DNA from: Amycolatopsis camponoti
GTDB lineage: Bacteria > Actinomycetota > Actinomycetes > Mycobacteriales > Pseudonocardiaceae
Length of the DNA stretch: 64,000 nt
NCBI RefSeq assembly: GCF_902497555.1
Contig: NZ_CABVGP010000004.1
Coordinates: forward strand, 310,001-374,000
Direction of reading: 5' to 3'
The translations under genes were made by a program, and so were the position numbers. The number at the start of each line of letters is the position of its first letter. Within the stretch, counting starts at the first letter, position 1. The notes under the pieces are model-generated. The model saw only the letters and a list, made by a program, of their open reading frames with translations. It did no database searches and was not told the DNA's origin. Shown in pieces: positions 1 through 7,079 of the stretch.

Positions 1-1
1 G

Positions 2-607
2 CTGCGGCCTCTGCGCTTGGCCGTCCCGGACACCTGCGACGTGCGCTCGCTGGCCGAGCTGGCCGCCGAGGCCCGGGCGCGGGAGGTCCACCTGGAGTTC
101 CGCGTCGCGCCACCGGGGGAGCGGGCCGAACTCGTCCGCACGCAGGAGGTGCGGGCGGCGCTCGTCGCGGTCCCGGCCGACGAGAGCGTGTGGTCCGTGC
201 CGCTGGGGCTGGCCGGGGTCGCGCGGCCGGAGGCGCGGGTGGTGCACCTGGAGACTTTGCGAGCCGGGCGGTCCGGCGGACCCCGGCGGCACGTCCGGAT
301 CCAGCCCGAGGACGACGTCCCGCACGTCCGCGACCGGTTGCTGCGGGTGCGCGACGCCGTGGGCCTCCCGCCCGCCCAGGTCGCCGTGGCCGCGTCGCTG
401 ACCGCGGCCGCCGCGGCGGTGTTCGGCTCGGCGGACCTGCTGCTGTGCTCGGCCGCGCAGGCCGAGCAGCTGGGACTGCACTGGCGGCCGGTCGGGGAGG
501 TCGCGTTGGCGCGCGGCTACGGCGTCGCCGCCGCGCTGGGCGAAGACGCCGAGCGGGTGCGCGGACTGTCCGCCGCGGTGGCGCGGTGCTTGGGAGCCGA
601 GGCGTGA
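2..607 (+). CDS. LysR-family transcriptional regulator, C-terminal part (5' end outside window)
   Basis: The reading frame is open from the first bases, so the N-terminal HTH is missing from the window. The remaining 200 or so residues read like the periplasmic-binding-type effector domain of a LysR regulator: alternating small beta strands and Ala-rich helices, with a DLLLCSAAQAEQLGL stretch near residue 155. The stop overlaps the GTG start of the next gene by GTGA, so the two are co-transcribed. LysR regulators beside beta-lactamases are a known pattern (AmpR), but there they are usually divergent. Family assignment rests on fold-like pattern and context; moderately sure. Confidence 0.6.
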   Translation: MRPLRLAVPDTCDVRSLAELAAEARAREVHLEFRVAPPGERAELVRTQEVRAALVAVPADESVWSVPLGLAGVARPEARVVHLETLRAGRSGGPRRHVRIQPEDDVPHVRDRLLRVRDAVGLPPAQVAVAASLTAAAAAVFGSADLLLCSAAQAEQLGLHWRPVGEVALARGYGVAAALGEDAERVRGLSAAVARCLGAEA

Positions 608-1506
608 GCGCGGAAGGACTGGTCCGGCGGCTGCGGTCCGAACTGGACGAAGGCGGGCTGCGCGGGTCGTTCCTGGTCCGCGACCTGCGGTCCGGCCACG
701 AGCTGGGGATCGACCCGGACCGCGTGTACCCGATCGCGTCGCTGGTGAAGGTTCCCCTGGCGGCGGCGACCCTGGAGCGGATCCGCCGCGGCGAGCTGGA
801 CGGCGCGACGCAGCTGGAGGTCGCGCCCGGCGGCGTCACCACGCCGGGGCCGATCGGGCTGACGCGGTTCCGCCACCCGGCCCGCATCGCGGTCGACGAC
901 CTGGTGTACCTGAGCACGGCACTGAGCGACGGCGCGGCGGCCGACGTCCTGTTCGGCCTCACCCCGCCGGATGCGGTCATGCTTTCGCTGGAGGGCTGGG
1001 GTCTTCGGGGAATCGCCGTGCGCCACTTGATGGCGGACCTCGTCGACACGCCGGCCGAGCGATTCGACGCGGACGAGGCCGATTTGGCGCATTCCCTGGC
1101 GATCGGCGCGGGCACGGCGGGCCAGGGGCACCGGCTGGCCCAGCTGGACGTCACACGCGCCAACGCGGCGTCGGCGCGGGCGGTCCTGGAGTTGCTGCAG
1201 GCGCTGTGGACACCGTCGCGGATCGACCCGACGGTGGCCGCGGGAGTGCGGGAACTGATGGCGCACAACGTGATCCGCCATCGGCTGACCCCGGACTTCG
1301 CCTCGGACGCCGCCCGCTGGTCGTCGAAGACGGGGACGCTGCTGAACCTCCGGCACGAGGCCGGGGTGGTCGAGCACGCGGACGGGCGGGTCTTCGGGGT
1401 GGTGGCGCTGACGGAGTCCCGGGTCCCGGCGGTGCTGCAGCCCGAGGCGGACGTGCTGATGGCCCGGGTGGCCCGGGAGTTGCGCGACCACCTGCGCGGA
1501 GCCTGA
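604..1506 (+). CDS. class A beta-lactamase-like serine hydrolase
   Basis: A 300-residue protein with the penicillin-recognising signatures in the correct order: SxxK at S46-L-V-K49 (acylation serine and general base lysine), SDG at 108-110 in the SDN position, and SKTG at 241-244. The start is the GTG overlapping the upstream stop (GTGA). I see no ExxLN omega-loop motif holding the deacylating glutamate of true class A enzymes, and no signal peptide, so it may be a cytosolic DD-peptidase-like or esterase-like hydrolase rather than a resistance enzyme. Coupling to the LysR-type gene suggests regulated expression. Confidence 0.75.
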   Translation: MSAEGLVRRLRSELDEGGLRGSFLVRDLRSGHELGIDPDRVYPIASLVKVPLAAATLERIRRGELDGATQLEVAPGGVTTPGPIGLTRFRHPARIAVDDLVYLSTALSDGAAADVLFGLTPPDAVMLSLEGWGLRGIAVRHLMADLVDTPAERFDADEADLAHSLAIGAGTAGQGHRLAQLDVTRANAASARAVLELLQALWTPSRIDPTVAAGVRELMAHNVIRHRLTPDFASDAARWSSKTGTLLNLRHEAGVVEHADGRVFGVVALTESRVPAVLQPEADVLMARVARELRDHLRGA

Positions 1507-1703
1507 ATATCGGTTGTGGCTCCGGCTGCCGCTGACCTGGCGCGCCCTGCCAACCCCCAAACCGTGCCTCCGCCAGCCGCCTGCGGCGGCGAACCGGCGT
1601 GCAGCCTCAGCCCGGGCGCGCCCACCAAACGGCGCCCTCATCAACCCTCGCCCCCACCAAACCCCGCCCCCGGCCCCACCGACCGGCAGCCCCGCCCAGC
1701 GCC

Positions 1704-2270
1704 TCAAGCCGATGCGGTCACCCCGAAGTCCACCTCCGCGGTCTGCACCGTCCCGGCCGTCCGGCCCGGCGCCGTCTGGAACTTCCAGTAGAGGTTCGTG
1801 TGCGCGATGACCCCACCCGGCGACGGGGCCCCATAAGCCGTCAAATCCTCCGTCGTGTGCGCGTCGGCCACCAACGTCGCGTCGTAGCCGCGGGTGAACG
1901 CGCCGTGGAGGGTGGACCTGATGCACGCGTCCGTCTGGGCTCCCGCCACCACCAGCCTGCCGATGCCGCGGGCCGCCAGCACCGCCTCCAGGTCGGTGTC
2001 CTCGAACGCGTCGCCGTAAGCCTTGTGCACCAACGGTTCCGACTCGCGCCGCACCAGTTCCGGCACGTACTCCCACTCCTCGCTCCCGCGGGGCAGCCCG
2101 TCGTCGGCGTGCTGCACCCACACCACGTCGACCCCGCCGGAACGCGCCTTCTCGACCAAGGCGACGACGTTCGCGAGGACGGCCTCGCGGTCGTGGGCGC
2201 CGTTCATCACGCCGTTCTGCACGTCGACTACCACCAATGCGGTGTTCGGCCGGTCGGTCAATGTCGTCAT
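1704..2270 (-). CDS. isochorismatase-family cysteine hydrolase
   Basis: A 188-residue protein with the catalytic triad of the family: Asp16 in VVVDVQNG, Lys83 in VHKAYGD, and nucleophile Cys116 in AGAQTDACIRST, preceded by the usual cis-peptide-type G-A-Q-T-D turn. The family hydrolyses amides or vinyl ethers (isochorismate, nicotinamide, N-carbamoyl compounds); the substrate cannot be told from sequence. The ATG at 2270 was chosen because it begins the conserved N-terminal strand; an in-frame start 57 bases upstream only adds unlike sequence. It stands alone, divergent from the L7/L12-like gene 56 bases away. Confidence 0.85.
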   Translation of the reverse strand: MTTLTDRPNTALVVVDVQNGVMNGAHDREAVLANVVALVEKARSGGVDVVWVQHADDGLPRGSEEWEYVPELVRRESEPLVHKAYGDAFEDTDLEAVLAARGIGRLVVAGAQTDACIRSTLHGAFTRGYDATLVADAHTTEDLTAYGAPSPGGVIAHTNLYWKFQTAPGRTAGTVQTAEVDFGVTASA

Positions 2271-2325
2271 GGGGCCCACCCTAAACGCGGGCACCGACAG
2301 TTTCCGCGAAGTAGCATGACCCGCC

Positions 2326-2607
2326 ATGGACTACGGGATGGTGCTGCTCGGGGTCGTTCTGCTCATCACGGTCGTCGGCCTGAGCTCGTCGGCCACCGAA
2401 CGCAGGCTCACCCGCCGGCTCGAGCGGATGGAACGGAAGCTGGACGCCATCGTCGCGCAGCTCGGCGTGACCGTCGAAGAGCCCGGGCTCGCCGAGGTCA
2501 CCGCGTTGGTGCGCGAAGGCAAGAAGATCCAGGCGATCAAGATCTACCGCGAGCACACGGGCGCGGACCTGAAAGAAGCGCGCGACGCTGTGGAGCGTCT
2601 CGCTTAG
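2326..2607 (+). CDS. membrane-anchored ribosomal L7/L12 C-terminal-domain-like protein
   Basis: A 93-residue protein. Residues 4-20 form one hydrophobic helix, followed by a basic, coiled-coil-like stretch (ERRLTRRLERMERKLDAI) and then a domain with the L7/L12 C-terminal pattern: LVREGKKIQAIKIYREHTGADLKEARDAVE. In L7/L12 this domain binds translation factors; small membrane-anchored copies are common in actinomycetes and their role is unknown. The gene converges with the next one, their stop codons overlapping at 2604-2607. Confidence 0.75.
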   Translation: MDYGMVLLGVVLLITVVGLSSSATERRLTRRLERMERKLDAIVAQLGVTVEEPGLAEVTALVREGKKIQAIKIYREHTGADLKEARDAVERLA

Positions 2608-2816
2608 GGCGCCCCGCCGACGTGCTTCGCCGACACGGCCTCCCACACGGAGTCGAAGTCGGCGTAGCGGTCGCCGCCGGGCAGGCCGCCGAGCGAGCCG
2701 AGCACGGAGTCGCCGCCGCCGGCCGCGGCCGCGCGCCGCAGGAGCTCCTCGCGGCCGCACGGGTATTCGGTCTCGGCCAGGTGCTGTTCGAGGCTGGATC
2801 GGTCCGGTGCAGACAT
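2604..2816 (-). CDS. DUF2795-family small protein
   Basis: A 70-residue acidic protein beginning MSAPDRSSLEQHLAETEYPCGREELLRRAAAAGG, the layout of DUF2795 proteins, which carry a short LExxLxxxxYPxxKxEL-type segment. A Gly-rich linker and a second short helix (DFDSVWEAVSAKHVG) follow. No catalytic residues can be named. It ends tail-to-tail with the L7/L12-like gene with overlapping stops and is followed upstream by selD, on the same strand 34 bases away, though no functional link to selenium metabolism is evident. Confidence 0.65.
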   Translation of the reverse strand: MSAPDRSSLEQHLAETEYPCGREELLRRAAAAGGGDSVLGSLGGLPGGDRYADFDSVWEAVSAKHVGGAP

Positions 2817-2850
2817 GATCCTCGCGTACCCGCCGTGAAAGCCCCGAAAC

Positions 2851-3843
2851 TCACCCCACGACGATCGTGTGCTCCCCGCGCGGCACCAGCTCCCCGATCA
2901 CCGGGTACCCCGGCACCTCCCCGGCGACCAGCAGCCCGCCGGACGTCTGCGCGTCGGCCAGCAACAACGCCTCTTCCTCGGAGATCCGGGAGACGTCGAC
3001 GTGCGGACGGACCCAGTCGAGGTTGCGACGAGTGCCCCCACTGACATAGCCGTCGCGCAAGGCCTCACGCGCGCCGTCCAGGTACGGCACGGCCGCCGGG
3101 TCGATGCGCGCCGTGACCCCGCTCGCCCTGGCCAGCTTGTGCAGGTGGCCGAGCAGGCCGAACCCGGTGACGTCGGTGGCGCAGACGGCCCCGGCCGCGA
3201 GCGCCGTGCGGGAGGCGGTGTCGTTCAACGTCGTCATGAGGTCGATCGCCTGCGCGAACCGTTCGCCGGTGGCCTTGTGCCGCGAGTTCAGCACGCCGAC
3301 ACCGAGCGGCTTGGTCAGCGTCAGCGGCACGTCCGCGCGCCCCGCGTCGTTGCGCAGCAGCCGCGAAGGATCGGCGATGCCGGTGACGGCCAGCCCGTAC
3401 TTCGGCTCGGGGTCGTCGATGCTGTGCCCGCCGGCCAGGTGGCAGCCCACCTTGCCGCAGACGTCGAGCCCGCCGCGCAGCACCTCGCCGGCCAGCTCGA
3501 ACGGCAGCGTCTCCCGCGGCCAGCCGAGCAGGTTGACCGCCACCACCGGCGTGCCGCCCATGGCGTAGACGTCGGAAAGCGCGTTGGCCGCGGCGATCCG
3601 GCCCCAGTCGTAGGCGTCGTCGACGACCGGGGTGAAGAAATCCGTGGTCGCGATGAGCGCGGTGGTCCCGGAGATCCGGACCGCGGCCGCGTCGTCGCCG
3701 GTGTCGAGGCCGACGAGCAGCTCGCCGACGGGATCGGTGGGGGAGCTGCCGGCCAGGCCGCGGACGGCCTCCTCCAGCTCACCGGGCGGGATCTTGCACG
3801 CACAGCCACCGCCGTGCGCGTACTGCGTCAGTCGGATCGCCAC
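2851..3843 (-). CDS. selD: selenide, water dikinase (selenophosphate synthase)
   Basis: Makes selenophosphate from selenide and ATP, the selenium donor for Sec-tRNA synthesis. The 330-residue protein starts at GTG 3843; its N-terminus RLTQYAHGGGCACK matches the SelD active-site loop, with Cys14 and Lys17 at the positions of E. coli Cys17 and Lys20. Further matches are TTDFFTPVVDDAYDWGRIAAANALSDVYAMGG, AGGHSIDDPEP, LTKPLGVGVL, TDVTGFGLLGH and the C-terminal TSGGLL. The active-site position is cysteine, so SelD is not itself a selenoprotein here. It is divergent from the tRNA-Sec gene with about 54 bases between them. Confidence 0.96.
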   Translation of the reverse strand: MAIRLTQYAHGGGCACKIPPGELEEAVRGLAGSSPTDPVGELLVGLDTGDDAAAVRISGTTALIATTDFFTPVVDDAYDWGRIAAANALSDVYAMGGTPVVAVNLLGWPRETLPFELAGEVLRGGLDVCGKVGCHLAGGHSIDDPEPKYGLAVTGIADPSRLLRNDAGRADVPLTLTKPLGVGVLNSRHKATGERFAQAIDLMTTLNDTASRTALAAGAVCATDVTGFGLLGHLHKLARASGVTARIDPAAVPYLDGAREALRDGYVSGGTRRNLDWVRPHVDVSRISEEEALLLADAQTSGGLLVAGEVPGYPVIGELVPRGEHTIVVG

Positions 3844-3897
3844 CGGTTCATCGTGCCCGCCGGCCCCGGACTTGGCAGGATGGCACCCATGGTGCAG

Positions 3898-3992
3898 GGA
3901 GGCGTATCCGGCCTGGTGACCGGCACGGTCTTCAAAACCGGTGAACGGCAGGTCCTGTCGTTGGCGGGTTCGATTCCCGTCCGCCTCCGCCA
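3898..3992 (+). tRNA. selC: tRNA-Sec, anticodon TCA
   Basis: The 95-nt gene has every hallmark of bacterial tRNA-Sec. The acceptor arm GGAGGCG (3898-3904) pairs with CGCCTCC (3982-3988), with an eighth position mismatched. The anticodon loop is CTTCAAA within CGGT...ACCG, so the anticodon is UCA. There is a long variable arm, a T-loop GGTTCGATTCC, discriminator G and encoded CCA at 3990-3992. Length equals the E. coli tRNA. It sits between selD and selA, and its last A is also the first base of the selA ATG. Confidence 0.96.
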
Positions 3993-5275
3993 TGCCTGAC
4001 CCGCGCCGCGCGATCCCGCGGACCGACGCGGTCCTGGTCGAGCCCCGCGTCGCGAAAGCCGCCGGGACGCTCGGGCGTGACCTGGTCAAATCCGTCGTCA
4101 CCGAGGTCCAGCAGGCCGCGCGGGACGGGGAGATCGCGCCCGGCGACGTCGTGGACGTAGTGCTCACACGGCTCCCGGCGAGCGCGGCGTCGCTACGGCC
4201 GGTGGTCAACGCGACGGGGGTCGTCGTGCACACCAACCTCGGCCGGGCGCCGCTGTCCGCGGCCGCCCTCGACGCCTTGCTGGCGGCCGGCGGCACCACC
4301 GACGTCGAGTTCGACCTCGCGACCGGCGAGCGGGCGCGCCGGGGCCGGGGTGCCCTCGCGGCGCTGGCCGCCGCCGTCCCGGACGCCGGCGCCGTGCACG
4401 TCGTCAACAACAACGCGGCCGCCCTGCTGCTCTGCGCGCTCGCGCTGGCGCCGGGTCGCGAGATCGTCGTCAGCCGGGGCGAGCTGGTCGAGATCGGGGA
4501 CGGCTTCCGCATTCCCGACCTCCTGGCCTCGACCGGTGCCCGGCTGCGCGAGGTCGGCACGACGAACCGGACGTCCCATGGCGACTACGCCGGCGCCGTC
4601 GGCCCGGACACCGGGTTCGTCCTCAAGGTGCACCCGTCGAACTACCGGGTCACCGGCTTCACCTCGGAAGTGGCGCTCGGCGAGCTGGCCGGCCTCGGCG
4701 TGCCCGTGGTCGCCGACATCGGCTCCGGCCTGCTGACCCCGCACCCGCTCCTGCCGGACGAGCCGGACGCCGCGAGCGCGCTGCGGGCGGGTGCCACCGT
4801 CGTCACCGCCAGCGGCGACAAGCTGCTCGGCGGTCCGCAGGCCGGCCTCCTGTTCGGTGCCGCCGACGTCGTCGAACGGCTGCGGCGGCACCCCGCCGCG
4901 CGGGCGCTGCGCGTCGACAAGCTCACGCTGGCCGCGCTCGAAGCGACCCTCCGCGGGCCCGAACCGCCGGTGCGCGCGGCCCTCGGCGCGTCCGTCGAGA
5001 CCCTCCGGCAGCGGGCCGAAAGCCTGGTCAGGGCCCTGGACGGCGGTGACGCCCGGGTGGTCTCGACGCGCTCGGCGGTCGGTGGCGGGGGAGCACCCGG
5101 CGTCGAACTGCCCAGCGTCGCGGTGAGCCTGCCCGCCCGGTACGCGGCCGCGCTGCGGACGGGTGAGCCCGCGGTCGTCGGCCGGGTCGAGCGGGACCGG
5201 TGCCTGCTCGACCTGCGGACCGTGCGGCCGGAAGAGGACGCGAAGCTCCTGGAAGCCGTCCGCCGATGCGGGTGA
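3992..5275 (+). CDS. selA: L-seryl-tRNA(Sec) selenium transferase
   Basis: PLP enzyme converting Ser-tRNA-Sec to Sec-tRNA-Sec with selenophosphate. The 427-residue product begins MPDPRRAIPRTDAVL, the standard SelA N-terminus, supporting the ATG at 3992 that shares its first base with the tRNA CCA end. Key regions are NATGVVVHTNLGRAPLS (about 73-89), VVNNNAAALLL, EIGDGFRIPD, VHPSNYRVTGF, and SGDKLLGGPQAG with PLP-binding Lys277. The 3' end overlaps selB by 10 bases, so the two are translationally coupled. Somewhat shorter than typical 460-residue SelA proteins but no core motif is missing. Confidence 0.96.
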   Translation: MPDPRRAIPRTDAVLVEPRVAKAAGTLGRDLVKSVVTEVQQAARDGEIAPGDVVDVVLTRLPASAASLRPVVNATGVVVHTNLGRAPLSAAALDALLAAGGTTDVEFDLATGERARRGRGALAALAAAVPDAGAVHVVNNNAAALLLCALALAPGREIVVSRGELVEIGDGFRIPDLLASTGARLREVGTTNRTSHGDYAGAVGPDTGFVLKVHPSNYRVTGFTSEVALGELAGLGVPVVADIGSGLLTPHPLLPDEPDAASALRAGATVVTASGDKLLGGPQAGLLFGAADVVERLRRHPAARALRVDKLTLAALEATLRGPEPPVRAALGASVETLRQRAESLVRALDGGDARVVSTRSAVGGGGAPGVELPSVAVSLPARYAAALRTGEPAVVGRVERDRCLLDLRTVRPEEDAKLLEAVRRCG

Positions 5276-6978
5276 TCGTCACCGCCGGGCACGTCGACCA
5301 CGGGAAGTCGACGCTGGTGCGGCGGCTGACCGGGATGGAGCCGGACCGGTGGGCCGAGGAACGCCGCCGCGGGCTGACCATCGACCTCGGGTTCGCCTGG
5401 ACACGGATCGGCGCCGAGGACGTCGCGTTCGTCGACGTGCCGGGCCACGAACGGTTCGTGCCGAACATGCTGGCGGGCGCCGGGCCCGCGCCGGCGGTGC
5501 TGTTCGTCGTCGCGGCCGACGAAGGCTGGATGCCGCAGTCGGCCGAGCACCTCGCCGCGCTGGACGCGTTCGGCGTCCGGCGTGGGCTGCTGGTCGTCAC
5601 GAAGGCCGACCGGGCCGACCCGGCGGTCGCGACCGAAGCCGCGCTCAGCGAGATCGCCGCGACGTCGCTGGGCGCGGTGCCGAGCGTGGCCGTCAGCGGG
5701 AAGACCGGTGCGGGTTTCGACGAGCTGCGCACGGCGATCGCCGCGCTGGCTGGAGGGCTGCCGTTGCCCGATCCGGACGCCGATGTCCGGCTGTGGATCG
5801 ACCGGGCGTTCACCGTTTCGGGTGCGGGCACGGTCGTCACCGGAACGCTCGCCGCGGGGACCATCGCCGTCGGCGACGAGCTGCTGCTCGGGGACGCGCG
5901 GGTGAAGGTCCGCGGCCTGCAGGCGCTCGGCGAAGCACACGACCAGGTGACGGCCGTGGCGCGGGTGGCGGTGAACCTGCGCGGCACGGCGCGCGCTGAC
6001 GTCGGCCGCGGCGACGTCCTGCTCACGCCGGGCCGGTGGCACGAGACGGCGGAGTTCGACGTCCGGCTGAACGCGACCGACCTCCACCGGAACCTGGTGC
6101 TGCACTTCGGCACGGCGGCGGTGCCGGTGCGCGTCCGTCCACTGGGGACGGACACCGCCCGGCTCACGACGACGTCCGCGCTGCCGCTGCGCGTCGGCGA
6201 TCGCGGGCTGCTGCGCGACCCCGGCGAGCACCGGATCGCCGCCGGGTTCGACGTCCTCGACGTCCGGCCGCCTTCCCTGGCGCGCCGGGGCGCGGCTCGC
6301 GCGCGCGGCGAGGAGCTGGCTTCGTCCGATCTCGCCGCGAGCTACCTGCGCCGGAACGGTTTCGTCCGCACCGCGGACTTCGCGGCGATGGGGTTGCCCG
6401 AAACGGGTGACCACGTCGGTGACTGGCGCGTGGACCCGGTGCGGTTCGCCGGGCTGCGGGCCGAGGCCACGGCGATCGTGCGTGCCTGGGACGCCCTCGC
6501 CGCGGGCATGCCGGTGGAGGCCCTGCGGCAGCGTCTCGGCCTGCCCGCGCCGGAGCTGGTCGGCCCGCTGCTGGCCGGAACCGGCCTGGACGTGGCGGGC
6601 GGGCTCGTGCGCCGGCCGGGTGGCCTCGCACCGGCGGTCGAGAAGGCCATGGAAACGGTGGTGAAGCGGCTCGCCGAGCACCCGTTCCGCGCGCCGGAGG
6701 CGGACGAGCTGCGGGAGCTGGGCCTGGGCCGCCGCGAGCTGGCGGCGGCGGTGCGCCTCGGCCGGCTGACGGCGGTGGCGGAGGGGGTCGTGCTCGGGCC
6801 GGACGCCGAGGAGCGCGCGGCCACGGAATTGCGCTCGCTGCCGCAGCCGTTCACGGTTTCGGAGGCCCGGCGGGCCTTGGACAGCACCCGCCGGGTGATG
6901 ATCCCGCTGCTGGAGCGGCTCGACGCGGCAGGCCGGACGGAGTCCCTCGGCGACGGCACCCGCCGCACGGTGGGCTGA
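5266..6978 (+). CDS. selB: selenocysteine-specific elongation factor
   Basis: EF-Tu-like GTPase that delivers Sec-tRNA-Sec to UGA codons flagged by a SECIS hairpin. The 570-residue protein opens with the G1 loop GHVDHGKSTL, then the G2 region RRRGLTIDLGFAW, G3 DVPGHERF, and G4 TKAD, followed by beta-barrel domains (about 165-340) and a C-terminal winged-helix region (about 380-570, ending VMIPLLERLDAAGRTESLGDGTRRTV) that in SelB binds the mRNA hairpin. The ATG at 5266 lies 10 bases inside selA. It immediately precedes the selenoprotein operon it serves. Confidence 0.96.
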   Translation: MRVIVTAGHVDHGKSTLVRRLTGMEPDRWAEERRRGLTIDLGFAWTRIGAEDVAFVDVPGHERFVPNMLAGAGPAPAVLFVVAADEGWMPQSAEHLAALDAFGVRRGLLVVTKADRADPAVATEAALSEIAATSLGAVPSVAVSGKTGAGFDELRTAIAALAGGLPLPDPDADVRLWIDRAFTVSGAGTVVTGTLAAGTIAVGDELLLGDARVKVRGLQALGEAHDQVTAVARVAVNLRGTARADVGRGDVLLTPGRWHETAEFDVRLNATDLHRNLVLHFGTAAVPVRVRPLGTDTARLTTTSALPLRVGDRGLLRDPGEHRIAAGFDVLDVRPPSLARRGAARARGEELASSDLAASYLRRNGFVRTADFAAMGLPETGDHVGDWRVDPVRFAGLRAEATAIVRAWDALAAGMPVEALRQRLGLPAPELVGPLLAGTGLDVAGGLVRRPGGLAPAVEKAMETVVKRLAEHPFRAPEADELRELGLGRRELAAAVRLGRLTAVAEGVVLGPDAEERAATELRSLPQPFTVSEARRALDSTRRVMIPLLERLDAAGRTESLGDGTRRTVG

Positions 6979-7079
6979 GCCACCGCATTTCGTGGCGGGT
7001 GAAAAATCGGGCGCGGGAAAACCCGCCGGACGGATGATTGGACCTGCGTTCCGCGGGTATCGCTATTACCGTGACCGGT

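Noticed and set aside
1507..1703. C-rich, proline-coding stretch after the serine hydrolase
   Set aside because: Short open frames in all phases, no start with ribosome site and no domain; treated as intergenic.
3898..3992. selC as an integration site of a mobile element (a common target in other bacteria)
   Set aside because: No integrase, no duplicated selC 3' end and no composition change beside it.
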